Positions 53,109 to 60,993 of a stretch of DNA of 64,000 bases are shown piece by piece (within the stretch, counting starts at the first letter, position 1; each line of letters begins with the position of its first letter). The stretch is from NCBI GenBank assembly GCA_002245855.1, contig NOUX01000009.1:124001-188000 (forward strand), given 5' to 3'. The DNA is from Sphingobacterium cellulitidis. GTDB lineage: Bacteria > Bacteroidota > Bacteroidia > Sphingobacteriales > Sphingobacteriaceae. The position numbers were made by a program, and so were the translations under genes. The notes below the pieces were generated by a model. That model had not been told where the DNA came from, did no database searches, and saw only the letters and a program-made list of their open reading frames with translations.

Positions 53109-53873
53109 ATGGATATATTTGAATCTATGATGGAAGCCAAAATAAATGGGATTGAATTGGAAATATGTGCCAATTCAATTTATTCAGCTAAACAAGCACA
53201 ACAAGCAGGTGCAAGTAGGGTAGAGCTCTGCCAAAATTTAGAAAATGGTGGTACCACACCTTCGTATGGGCAAATCAAATTGGTAAGAAATCAACTCCAT
53301 ATTGGTGTTCATGTTCTGATAAGACCTAGATCTGGTGACTTCCTCTATACTGATGATGAATTTCAAGAAATTATTGAAGATATCAGATACTGTAAATCTG
53401 TAGGTTGTGATGGCGTTGTGATCGGAGTCTTGAATGCTGACGGATCAGTTGATAAGGAAAGAATGGAAGTTTTAGTCAATGAAGCTAAACCAATGTGCGT
53501 GGTATTCCATAGAGCCTTTGACCGCTGCAATGATCCTCAACAAGCAATGGAGGATATCATTGGACTAGGATGTGACCGTATTCTAACCTCAGGACTACAA
53601 AATACTGCTTGGCAAGGTAAGGACCTCCTAAAAGAACTAATTGAACAGGCAAATGGAAGAATTGAAATTATGCCTGGCTCTGGTGTTGATGCAAGCAATG
53701 TGAAGGAAATATTAAATTATACCAAAGCAACAAGTATTCACTCTTCAGCCAAAGTGATAGTGCCTTCGAAAATGATATTTAAGTCAAATTCAGTGACAGG
53801 TATGGATGAAGATGAAATTTACAGTTCGAAAGAGAAGGTAGCTGAAATAATTACTGCAATCCAAAGTATGTAG
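53109..53873 (+). CDS. cutC: Copper homeostasis protein CutC
   Basis: 254 residues of TIM-barrel type: IELEICANSIYSAKQAQQAGASRVELCQNL at the start, LIRPRSGDFLYTDDE, VVFHRAFDRCNDP and LTSGLQNTAWQG. This is CutC, long tied to copper tolerance; its biochemical reaction is unclear. The start at 53109 gives a few more residues than typical; the ATG at 53130 is an alternative. It is a chromosomal gene, unconnected with the ICE copper island. A bidirectional terminator follows. Confidence 0.9.
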   Translation: MDIFESMMEAKINGIELEICANSIYSAKQAQQAGASRVELCQNLENGGTTPSYGQIKLVRNQLHIGVHVLIRPRSGDFLYTDDEFQEIIEDIRYCKSVGCDGVVIGVLNADGSVDKERMEVLVNEAKPMCVVFHRAFDRCNDPQQAMEDIIGLGCDRILTSGLQNTAWQGKDLLKELIEQANGRIEIMPGSGVDASNVKEILNYTKATSIHSSAKVIVPSKMIFKSNSVTGMDEDEIYSSKEKVAEIITAIQSM

Positions 53874-53925
53874 AATCAAATTATGTCCATTGCTTTAATG
53901 GATTTTAGTAAAAAATAATCATAAA

Positions 53926-53956
53926 AAAAGCCTGTAGAACTTTCTACAGGCTTTTA
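53926..53956. terminator. Bidirectional terminator
   Basis: GCCTGTAGA / TCTACAGGC, 4-nt loop, A and T tracts on both sides, between cutC and the small minus-strand gene. Confidence 0.85.
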
Positions 53957-53973
53957 ATATATTGTCTCTAACC

Positions 53974-54153
53974 TTATTTTGCGTCTGCAGAAAGGTTATC
54001 TAAGATTTCATTGTTCTTAGTGATTTGGCTGTTCTTTGGCATTTTGCTTTTTGAACCTGGTTCAATATTACGGCCAAGCTTTAAAAACTGTACTTCAACG
54101 CGTGCAACAGTTTTATTTCTTCTATCTTTTCTTTTTAAACGTGTAACTCCCAT
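53974..54153 (-). CDS. Small basic protein, 59 residues
   Basis: Starts MGVTRLKRKDRRNKTVARVE and ends NLSADAK. It is strongly basic at the front, and the end is mildly acidic. Basic start and shortness suggest ribosome or nucleic acid binding, but I recognise no family. It is followed by the terminator at 53926 and lies 32 bp downstream of tRNA-Cys in the same direction, so both may share a transcript. Confidence 0.7.
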   Translation of the reverse strand: MGVTRLKRKDRRNKTVARVEVQFLKLGRNIEPGSKSKMPKNSQITKNNEILDNLSADAK

Positions 54154-54184
54154 TGTATCAAATATTTTTTTATTGTTATTAACG

Positions 54185-54255
54185 AGGTCGGAAGCGGATT
54201 CGAACCGCTGTAGGAGGTTTTGCAGACCTCAGCCTAGCCACTCGGCCATCCGACC
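54185..54255 (-). tRNA. tRNA-Cys (GCA)
   Basis: 71 nt without CCA. Acceptor GGTCGGA pairs with TCCGACC; D arm GCCGAGTGGCTAGGC; anticodon loop CTGCAAA with anticodon GCA on a GAGGT/ACCTC stem; T arm GCGGTTCGAATCCGC. All stems pair. Confidence 0.96.
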
Positions 54256-54557
54256 CTTTTACCTTTACAGGCATGCAAAAATAGGATTAAATTTTAAAAT
54301 AAAAAAATCCTTTTTCGCTTTTTGTTTAGGTATTTCCAAATCACCCCTATAATCCCTTGATTTAGAATTTAATTAATCAAAATGGAATTTACTTTTTTAA
54401 AATAATAAGTCAATAAGCTAAAATTATCCTATTGAATATCAGTGAATTGCGATAACATTAGCTATAGCAGAGGTAATTTGGTCTAAACTTTGCAAGACTT
54501 CGGTGTCTCTCAAATAAAAATTTTTAGAGAGCTTTTGTTAAGATAAAAATTATAGAT
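54256..54557. other. Intergenic region upstream of barrel gene 1
   Basis: 302 bp, AT-rich; I see no gene. It must hold the divergent promoters for tRNA-Cys and the barrel gene. A word TAAACTTTG (54484) also occurs before barrel gene 2 (55350) and may be a shared promoter part. Confidence 0.4.
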
Positions 54558-55196
54558 ATGAAAAAATTACTACTTTCATTTGGCGCTGCACTTTTATTAG
54601 CAGCTGGAGCTCAAGCTCAAACTAGTTACGGCTTAAAAGCTGGTGTTAACTTAAGTAAATACAGTGGATTAAGCGGTGCATTAGATGAAAATCAAAAAAA
54701 CAATGTTTCTTTCTATGTTACAGGTTTTGCTGATATCCCTGTTGCTCCTCAATTCTCAATCCAACCTGGTGTATCATTACAAGGTAAAGGTTCTAAATAT
54801 GAGGAAAGTGGCGATAATGCTAGCGGAAAATTAACGCAAAATGTAATGTCCGTTGAAATCCCAGTAAATGCTGTTTACTATATCCCTGCTGGATCTGGTC
54901 AGGTATTCTTAGGAGCTGGTCCTTATGTAGGATTTAACGTTTCTGGTAAACAAAAATGGGAAGGTGGAGCTTTCGGACTTGAAGGTTCTGGAGACCGTAA
55001 ATTGAGCTTCTCAGGTGATGATAAAGATATGAACCTGATCGATGCTGGTGCTAACTTTATGGCTGGTTACAAATTCAATAATGGTTTGTTAATCAATGCT
55101 GGTTATGGTTTAGGATTATCTAACCTTAATCCTAACTCTGATGGAGATAAATTAACTAACCGTACATTATCATTCGGTTTAGGATTCCAATTCTAA
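54558..55196 (+). CDS. PorT-like outer membrane beta-barrel protein 1
   Basis: 212 residues. Signal peptide ends GAQAQ, then an eight-stranded barrel of the OMP_b-brl_2/PorT type: SYGLKAGVNLSKYS, FSIQPGVSLQGKGSKY, MSVEIPVNAVYYIPAG, VFLGAGPYVGFNVSGK, and a C-terminal GLGFQF with the final Phe. First of three tandem paralogues. It is probably a small structural or lipid-interacting barrel; the true PorT of type IX secretion is larger. Codon use is typical of a highly expressed gene. Confidence 0.85.
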   Translation: MKKLLLSFGAALLLAAGAQAQTSYGLKAGVNLSKYSGLSGALDENQKNNVSFYVTGFADIPVAPQFSIQPGVSLQGKGSKYEESGDNASGKLTQNVMSVEIPVNAVYYIPAGSGQVFLGAGPYVGFNVSGKQKWEGGAFGLEGSGDRKLSFSGDDKDMNLIDAGANFMAGYKFNNGLLINAGYGLGLSNLNPNSDGDKLTNRTLSFGLGFQF

Positions 55197-55232
55197 GTAA
55201 ATGTTAGGAGGCTTTAAGCCTTAGTGAATATA

Positions 55233-55260
55233 AAGGCGACCCATTTAGGTCGCCTTTTTC
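55233..55260 (+). terminator. Terminator after barrel gene 1
   Basis: GGCGACC / GGTCGCC, 6-nt loop, followed by TTTTTCTTTT. Confidence 0.85.
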
Positions 55261-55393
55261 TTTTCCCAAAATAGAACAATAGGTCAATCTCCAAAATGAT
55301 TTGCTAAAACATCTATATAAAACTTCATAAACTGGCTTAAACTTTGTAAATTAATTATAATTTAAATATTAAATAATAAAGTAATAAAAGCTG

Positions 55394-56038
55394 ATGATGA
55401 AAAGAATGTGGATTACCTGCGTAATTGTTGGATTTGGAATGTTCAAAACCCAAGCTCAAATTAGTTATGGGGTCAAAGCCGGATTGAATCTAGCCAATTA
55501 CTCCCAAGTTGCAGATGTACTCCAAAAATATCAAAAAAACAATCTATCTTATTTTGTAACTGCCTATGCAGATTTTCCAATTACTTCTCAATTCTCTATT
55601 CAACCCGGTATTTCCCTTCAAGGAAAGGGGACTAAATATTCTGGAGAAGCCGAAGGTCTTGAATTTGCCCTAACACAAAATGTGATGTCCCTTGAAATTC
55701 CACTTAATGCTTTATATTATTTCCAAACGGAACCGGGTCAGCTATTTATTGGTGCCGGGCCTTATATCGGATTTAACGTTTCAGGAAAACAGCATGGAGA
55801 AGGAGCATTGAACCAGATGTTCACCGGCACTTCTACCCGTAAGATGACATTCTCAGGTGAAGATCGACAAATGAACCTGATCGATGCCGGGTTGAACTTC
55901 TCAGTCGGATATAAATTGAATAATGGAATTTTATTTCATGTTGGCTACGGACTTGGTTTATCTAATTTATCCCCGGATAAAGATCAAAAGAATAGCTCTA
56001 ACCGAGTGATCAATTTTGGAATTGGATTCCAATTCTAA
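55394..56038 (+). CDS. PorT-like outer membrane beta-barrel protein 2
   Basis: 214 residues, paralogue of the previous gene: signal ending KTQAQ, SYGVKAGLNLANYS, FSIQPGISLQGKGTKY, MSLEIPLNALYYFQTE, LFIGAGPYIGFNVSGK, end GIGFQF. The start may be ATG at 55397. It has its own terminator (56060) so it is separately transcribed from gene 1, whose terminator lies in between. The barrel strands are well conserved; loops differ. Confidence 0.85.
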   Translation: MMKRMWITCVIVGFGMFKTQAQISYGVKAGLNLANYSQVADVLQKYQKNNLSYFVTAYADFPITSQFSIQPGISLQGKGTKYSGEAEGLEFALTQNVMSLEIPLNALYYFQTEPGQLFIGAGPYIGFNVSGKQHGEGALNQMFTGTSTRKMTFSGEDRQMNLIDAGLNFSVGYKLNNGILFHVGYGLGLSNLSPDKDQKNSSNRVINFGIGFQF

Positions 56039-56059
56039 CAACTCATACAGTATTAATCG

Positions 56060-56098
56060 AAAAGTCTGTTCATAAAAGAAAAGAACAGACTTTTATGT
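56060..56098 (+). terminator. Terminator after barrel gene 2
   Basis: AAAAGTCTGTTC / GAACAGACTTTT, 12-bp stem, 11-nt loop. Confidence 0.75.
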
Positions 56099-56327
56099 TG
56101 TTATGCTCTGGAAAATGTTTTTTTATTTAATGTTTGCCAGCAAACAAAGACCATCACCTGGATAATCCTTGAATATTATTAGATAAGTTAAAATTCTACG
56201 CATTAATTTTTCATTTACTACCTTTTATTTAACTGTTGATTGTGAAAATTTGTTAATTAACTAGTTGATAACATATTGGATTGCTTTAGATATCTAGTTT
56301 TGATATATAATCTAAAAAAAATTAAAT

Positions 56328-56963
56328 ATGAAAACAATTTTATCTTCATTAGCGATTGTTGCACTAAGCATTGGTGCGGTAAATGCTCAAACGACCTATG
56401 GTCTTAAAGCTGGAATGAACTTTGGGAAAATAACCAATTTTGATTCCCAAAAATTAAAGCCTTCTTATTTTGTTACTGGTTTTGCGGATATTCCTTTATC
56501 TGGAAAATTTTCTATCCAACCAGGAATTTCCTTGCAAGGAAAAGGGACTAGAATAGAAGATGAAATACCCATTTTCCAACAGAGCTCCACTACGACAAAT
56601 AAATCTGATCTCAATTTAATGTCTATTGAAATCCCTGTCAATGCGGTTTATTATGTTCCTGTCGGGAATGGTGATATTTTTCTTTCAGCTGGTCCTTATT
56701 TAGGATACAACATCAGTGGAAAAATAAAAAACACTAGCTCAAACTCTAATACAACCAGGTCTGAGGATGTTTCCTTTAGCGGAGATAATAAAATGATGAA
56801 TCGCTGGGACGCCGGAATCAATTTTGCAGTAGGGTATAAGCTCTATAATGGTCTATTGATCCAAGCCGGCTATGGTTTAGGTTTATCTAATTTAAATGCC
56901 TCCGAAAACTCCAAAAAATTCTCCACGCGTACAATGAACTTTGGAATTGGTTACCAGTTTTAG
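56328..56963 (+). CDS. PorT-like outer membrane beta-barrel protein 3
   Basis: 211 residues, third paralogue: signal ending NAQ, TYGLKAGMNFGKITN, FSIQPGISLQGKGTRI, MSIEIPVNAVYYVPVG, IFLSAGPYLGYNISGK, final GIGYQF. A loop rich in Ser/Thr/Asn (NTSSNSNTTRSED) is its own. It is more diverged than genes 1 and 2. A 289-bp gene-free AT-rich gap precedes it. Confidence 0.85.
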   Translation: MKTILSSLAIVALSIGAVNAQTTYGLKAGMNFGKITNFDSQKLKPSYFVTGFADIPLSGKFSIQPGISLQGKGTRIEDEIPIFQQSSTTTNKSDLNLMSIEIPVNAVYYVPVGNGDIFLSAGPYLGYNISGKIKNTSSNSNTTRSEDVSFSGDNKMMNRWDAGINFAVGYKLYNGLLIQAGYGLGLSNLNASENSKKFSTRTMNFGIGYQF

Positions 56964-56983
56964 GGAAGGGAGTATTGAGTATT

Positions 56984-57157
56984 GAGATGTGAGATTTGAG
57001 ATATTATGGGTAATATTGGGTCGCTTAGAGAGTTTTAAGTGTTGAATTTTGAGATATTAAGGGTTAAATATCGCTCCTTAAGTTTGTTTTGAGTAACGAG
57101 AAGTGAGATTCTCATGAAATCTTATCCTTCTTTCAAATTTCTCAAATCTCACATCTC
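56984..57157. repeat. Intergenic inverted repeat (18-bp arms)
   Basis: GAGATGTGAGATTTGAGA at 56984-57001 and its exact reverse complement at 57140-57157, with GAGATA-rich flanks. The 138 bp between have no gene. It looks like a repeated intergenic element of the genome. A related phrase (AGTATTTAGTATTGAGA) is found in the 224-bp array. Confidence 0.6.
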
Positions 57158-57179
57158 CCATCTCATATCTTGAAAAAGA

Positions 57180-57212
57180 AAAAAAAACAAAAGCCCATTT
57201 TTCAATGGGCTT
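57180..57212 (-). terminator. Terminator of the rpsL-rpsJ operon
   Basis: AAAGCCCATT / AATGGGCTTT, 4-nt loop, with a long T tract on the minus strand, 26 bp after the rpsJ stop. Confidence 0.85.
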
Positions 57213-57237
57213 TCATGTTTTTTTCAAAAGAAATCTA

Positions 57238-57543
57238 TCACACTTTGATTTCAACTTCAACACCTGAAGGTAATTCTAATTTCATCAACGCATCAACAGT
57301 TTTTGAGTTAGATGAGTAGATGTCTAACAATCTCTTGTAAGAACATAATTGGAATTGCTCACGTGCTTTTTTGTTAACGTGTGGAGAACGTAAAACGGTA
57401 TAGATTTTTTTCTCAGTAGGCAATGGAATAGGACCACTAACAACTGCACCTGTAGGTTTTACTGTTTTTACGATTTTCTCAGCTGACTTGTCAACCAAGT
57501 TGTAATCGTATGATTTCAATTTGATTCTGATTCTTTGGCTCAT
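57238..57543 (-). CDS. rpsJ: 30S ribosomal protein S10
   Basis: 101 residues: MSQRIRIKLKSYDYNLVDKS, then GPIPLPTEKKIYTVLRSPHVNKKAREQF, all typical of S10. It binds 16S rRNA and the assembly of the 30S head. It is the last gene of the unit here: a terminator follows, and rplC does not. In most Bacteroidota, rpsJ is followed by rplC and the S10 cluster. Confidence 0.98.
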   Translation of the reverse strand: MSQRIRIKLKSYDYNLVDKSAEKIVKTVKPTGAVVSGPIPLPTEKKIYTVLRSPHVNKKAREQFQLCSYKRLLDIYSSNSKTVDALMKLELPSGVEVEIKV

Positions 57544-57620
57544 TATATATTTTGTTTTTAAGATGACCCCTGGTTAGAGCTATTTACAACCAGGGATCGG
57601 TTTGTTTTTATTCGAATGAA

Positions 57621-59744
57621 TTATTCTTCGATTCCTTTAACTTTTCCTTTTGCCTTCGCAATTACGTCCTCTTGAACGTTACGAGGTGCATCAGAATAGT
57701 GATCAAATTCCATTGTAGATGTTGCACGACCTGAAGTAATGGTACGTAATTGTGTTACATATCCAAACATTTCTGAAAGTGGAACTAATGCTTTGATTAC
57801 TTGTGCTCCGTTACGTGAATCCAATCCTTGCATTTGACCACGACGACGGTTTAAGTCTCCCATTACATCACCCATGTTCTCTTCTGGTGTCAATACTTCT
57901 ACTTTCATGATAGGCTCCATTAATACTGGAGAACATTTAGGAAGTGCTTGACGGTAGGCCATCTTCGCTGCTAATTCGAAAGATAATGAGTCTGAATCGA
58001 CTGCGTGGAATGAACCATCAATCAAACGAACTTTCATACCTGACAATTGGTAACCAGCTAAAACACCATTCTTCATGGAAACTTCAAATCCTTTTTGAAC
58101 TGAAGGAATGTATTCCTTAGGAATAGCACCACCAACAATCTCATTAACGAATTGAAGAGGGTTTTTAACTACATCCCAATCCTCATCTGCAGGAGAAATA
58201 ACAACTTTGATATCCGCGAATTTACCACGACCACCTGATTGTTTTTTGTAAACTTCACGGTGTTCTGTAGATCCATTGATAGACTCTTTGTATGCCACTT
58301 GTGGAGCTCCTTGGTTAACCTCTACTTTGAACTCACGTTTCAAACGGTCGATCAAGATATCTAAGTGAAGCTCACCCATACCTGAAATAACTGTTTGGCC
58401 AGTGTCTTCGTCAGTTTTTACTACGAAGGTTGGATCCTCCTCAGCTAATTTGTTAAGTCCGATACCTAATTTATCAACGTCAGCTTGTGTCTTAGGCTCA
58501 ATCGCTAAACCAATTACTGGCTCAGGGAATACCATTGACTCAAGAATGATTGGGTTTTTCTCGTCACATAAAGTGTCACCAGTTTTGATGTCTTTGAAAC
58601 CAACTACAGCACCGATATCTCCAGCTCCGATTCTTTCAATAGGGTTTTGTTTGTTCGCGTGCATTTGGAAAATACGAGAGATACGCTCTTTGTTTCCTGA
58701 ACGAGTGTTCAATACATAAGAACCAGCATCTAAGAATCCTGAATATACACGAGTGAAACACAAACGACCTACGAATGGGTCAGTAGCAATTTTGAAACCT
58801 AATGCAGCGAATGGCTCAGCTTCTGATGGCTTACGAGAAATCTCTTCACCTGTACGTGGGTCTGTACCTTTAACAGCTTCTTGATCCAATGGAGAAGGCA
58901 ATAACTCCATAACGAAGTCAAGCATAGTTTGAACACCTTTATTTTTGAAAGATGAACCACAAACCATAGGAACAATAGCGTTATCTAAAACAGCCTTACG
59001 TAAAGCGTCTAAGATTTCGCGCTCTGTTAATGAATCTGGATCATCAAAGAATTTCTCCATTAATGACTCATCATATCCAGCAACAGCTTCTAATAATTTT
59101 TCACGGTATTCTGCAACCTCATCAAGCATATCGTCAGGAATTGGAACTTCAGTAAAGGTCATCCCTTTATCTGCTTCATTCCAAACGATACCACGGTTGT
59201 TGATTAAGTCAACAACACCAGTGAAGTTGTCCTCAGCACCGATAGGTAATTGAAGCGCTACAGCTTCAGAACCTAACATATCTTTTACTTGCTTAACTAC
59301 TTTTAAGAAGTCAGCACCAGAACGGTCCATTTTATTTACGAAACCAATACGTGGAACTTTGTATCCATCAGCTAAACGCCAGTTAGTCTCTGATTGTGGC
59401 TCAACACCATCAACAGCAGAGAATAAGAATACTAATCCATCTAATACACGTAATGAACGGTTTACCTCTACAGTAAAGTCAACGTGTCCAGGTGTATCAA
59501 TTACGTTTACTTGGTATTTTTTGTTACGGTAGTTCCAAAATACGGTTACAGCTGCAGAGGTAATCGTGATACCACGCTCTTGCTCTTGTGCCATCCAGTC
59601 AGTCGTAGCAGATCCTTCGTGAGTCTCGCCTAACTTGTGGTTTACACCTGAGTAGAATAAAATACGCTCTGTAGTTGTAGTTTTACCAGCATCGATGTGT
59701 GCAGCGATACCAATATTTCTTACTAATTTTAAATCTTTTGCCAT
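57621..59744 (-). CDS. fusA: Elongation factor G
   Basis: 707 residues. GTPase motifs AHIDAGKT (15-22), RGITI, DTPGHVDF (83-90) and NKMD (137-140), and then domains II-V with the usual EF-G blocks (HREVYKKQSGGRGKFAD and MEFDHYSDAPRNVQ). It drives translocation. It follows rpsG after 127 bp that hold a strong hairpin. Complete, with the normal length for Bacteroidota. Confidence 0.98.
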   Translation of the reverse strand: MAKDLKLVRNIGIAAHIDAGKTTTTERILFYSGVNHKLGETHEGSATTDWMAQEQERGITITSAAVTVFWNYRNKKYQVNVIDTPGHVDFTVEVNRSLRVLDGLVFLFSAVDGVEPQSETNWRLADGYKVPRIGFVNKMDRSGADFLKVVKQVKDMLGSEAVALQLPIGAEDNFTGVVDLINNRGIVWNEADKGMTFTEVPIPDDMLDEVAEYREKLLEAVAGYDESLMEKFFDDPDSLTEREILDALRKAVLDNAIVPMVCGSSFKNKGVQTMLDFVMELLPSPLDQEAVKGTDPRTGEEISRKPSEAEPFAALGFKIATDPFVGRLCFTRVYSGFLDAGSYVLNTRSGNKERISRIFQMHANKQNPIERIGAGDIGAVVGFKDIKTGDTLCDEKNPIILESMVFPEPVIGLAIEPKTQADVDKLGIGLNKLAEEDPTFVVKTDEDTGQTVISGMGELHLDILIDRLKREFKVEVNQGAPQVAYKESINGSTEHREVYKKQSGGRGKFADIKVVISPADEDWDVVKNPLQFVNEIVGGAIPKEYIPSVQKGFEVSMKNGVLAGYQLSGMKVRLIDGSFHAVDSDSLSFELAAKMAYRQALPKCSPVLMEPIMKVEVLTPEENMGDVMGDLNRRRGQMQGLDSRNGAQVIKALVPLSEMFGYVTQLRTITSGRATSTMEFDHYSDAPRNVQEDVIAKAKGKVKGIEE

Positions 59745-59796
59745 GTTTTTTATTGCAGTTTGCCTATTGGCTGATTGTTATTTCTTTTGAAATAAA

Positions 59797-59844
59797 TACA
59801 CCGACTTTGATAATCGAAAAAATCTATTATCTAAAGTCGGTGTA
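59797..59844 (-). promoter_or_regulatory. Hairpin between rpsG and fusA
   Basis: TACACCGACTTT / AAAGTCGGTGTA 12-bp perfect outer stem and an inner ATAAT/ATTAT pairing. On the minus strand it is followed by a loose T-rich stretch. It could attenuate or process the rpsG-fusA message. Confidence 0.6.
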
Positions 59845-59871
59845 AACATATTTGATTCTTTTTGTTCAAAA

Positions 59872-60339
59872 TTAGAATCTGAAGTGTGAGAACGCTTTGT
59901 TAGCTTCCGCCATCTTGTGCGTATCTTCTTTCTTCTTAACAGCAGCACCTTCACCTTTAGAAGCTGAAATGATTTCTCCCGCTAATTTCTCAAACATAGT
60001 TTTTTCACCACGCTTGCGAGCATAAGAAATTAACCATTTCATACCTAAAGCGATCTTGCGCTCAGGACGAACTTCCATAGGTACTTGGAAGTTTGCACCA
60101 CCAACACGACGAGATTTAACCTCTACCGCTGGCATTACATTGTTAAGAGCTTTTTTCCAAGTCTCAAGACCATTCTCTTGAGTCTTTTGCTCTACTAATT
60201 CAACTGCATCGTAAAAAATTGAATATGCGATAGATTTCTTTCCATCAAACATCATGTTATTTACGAAACGTGTTACCTGAACATCGTTAAACTTTGGATC
60301 AGGTAAAATGATTCTCTTTTTTGGTTTTGCTTTTCTCAT
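59872..60339 (-). CDS. rpsG: 30S ribosomal protein S7
   Basis: 155 residues: MRKAKPKKRIILPDPKFNDV, NNMMFDGKKSIAY, RRVGGANFQVPMEVRPERK and the basic end. Typical S7, binding the 16S rRNA 3' major domain. It starts 15 bp after rpsL. Confidence 0.98.
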   Translation of the reverse strand: MRKAKPKKRIILPDPKFNDVQVTRFVNNMMFDGKKSIAYSIFYDAVELVEQKTQENGLETWKKALNNVMPAVEVKSRRVGGANFQVPMEVRPERKIALGMKWLISYARKRGEKTMFEKLAGEIISASKGEGAAVKKKEDTHKMAEANKAFSHFRF

Positions 60340-60354
60340 TTTCTTTTCCTCCGT

Positions 60355-60768
60355 TTATTTTTTCTTACCTTTTGCTGGTGCAGCAGCTGCTTGTCCTGGT
60401 TTAGGACGTTTTGTTCCGTATTTAGAACGACGTTGGTTACGACCCGCAACACCGGAAGTATCTAATGCACCACGAATAATGTGGTAACGAACTCCTGGTA
60501 AGTCCTTAACACGACCGCCACGAATTAATACGATCGAGTGCTCTTGTAAGTTGTGGCCTTCTCCTGGGATATAAGCATTCACCTCTTTACCGTTTGTTAA
60601 ACGAACGCGAGCTACTTTACGCATTGCTGAGTTTGGTTTTTTAGGGGTAGTAGTGTATACACGTGTACACACACCTCTTCGCTGTGGACATGAGTCCAAC
60701 GCTGGTGACTTACTCTTGTCTACCAGAGCTACTCTACCTTTTCTAACTAATTGTTGAATAGTAGGCAT
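60355..60768 (-). CDS. rpsL: 30S ribosomal protein S12
   Basis: 137 residues: QLVRKGR, TPKKPNSAMRKVARVRL and GGRVKDLPGVRYHIIRG. Both lysines at which streptomycin resistance arises (in TPKKPNS and GRVKDLP) are wild type, so target-based resistance is not expected. Promoter at 60817-60847. First gene of the operon. Confidence 0.98.
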   Translation of the reverse strand: MPTIQQLVRKGRVALVDKSKSPALDSCPQRRGVCTRVYTTTPKKPNSAMRKVARVRLTNGKEVNAYIPGEGHNLQEHSIVLIRGGRVKDLPGVRYHIIRGALDTSGVAGRNQRRSKYGTKRPKPGQAAAAPAKGKKK

Positions 60769-60816
60769 TTACCTGTTTTTCTTATTTGTTTTTGTTAAAA
60801 AATGTTTTTAAGTCCG

Positions 60817-60847
60817 CAAAGATATAAAGAATAATCTAAACTGTAAA
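60817..60847 (-). promoter_or_regulatory. Promoter of the rpsL operon (Bacteroidota type)
   Basis: Minus strand TTTA (60847-60844), 19 nt, TATCTTTG (60824-60817). Fits the TTTG-N19-TAnnTTTG consensus of Bacteroidota sigma factor, with one change in the first box. It lies about 50 bp before the rpsL start. Confidence 0.75.
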
Positions 60848-60929
60848 GAGTTGTGTGTTAAGTTTTTTAAAATATTTTCGCTTTCCCAAAATTTCCAGCC
60901 CCATTAACCCTAATTCTAAACTCCCAAAA

Positions 60930-60961
60930 AATAAAAATGCTCCTTAATCGCTTAAGGAGCA
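60930..60961 (-). terminator. Terminator of rnr
   Basis: TGCTCCTTAA / TTAAGGAGCA perfect 10-bp stem with TCGC loop; T-rich on the minus strand, 33 bp after the rnr stop. Confidence 0.85.
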
Positions 60962-60993
60962 CTCGTTTAGACCCAAAGTCTTCTTTTTATTTC

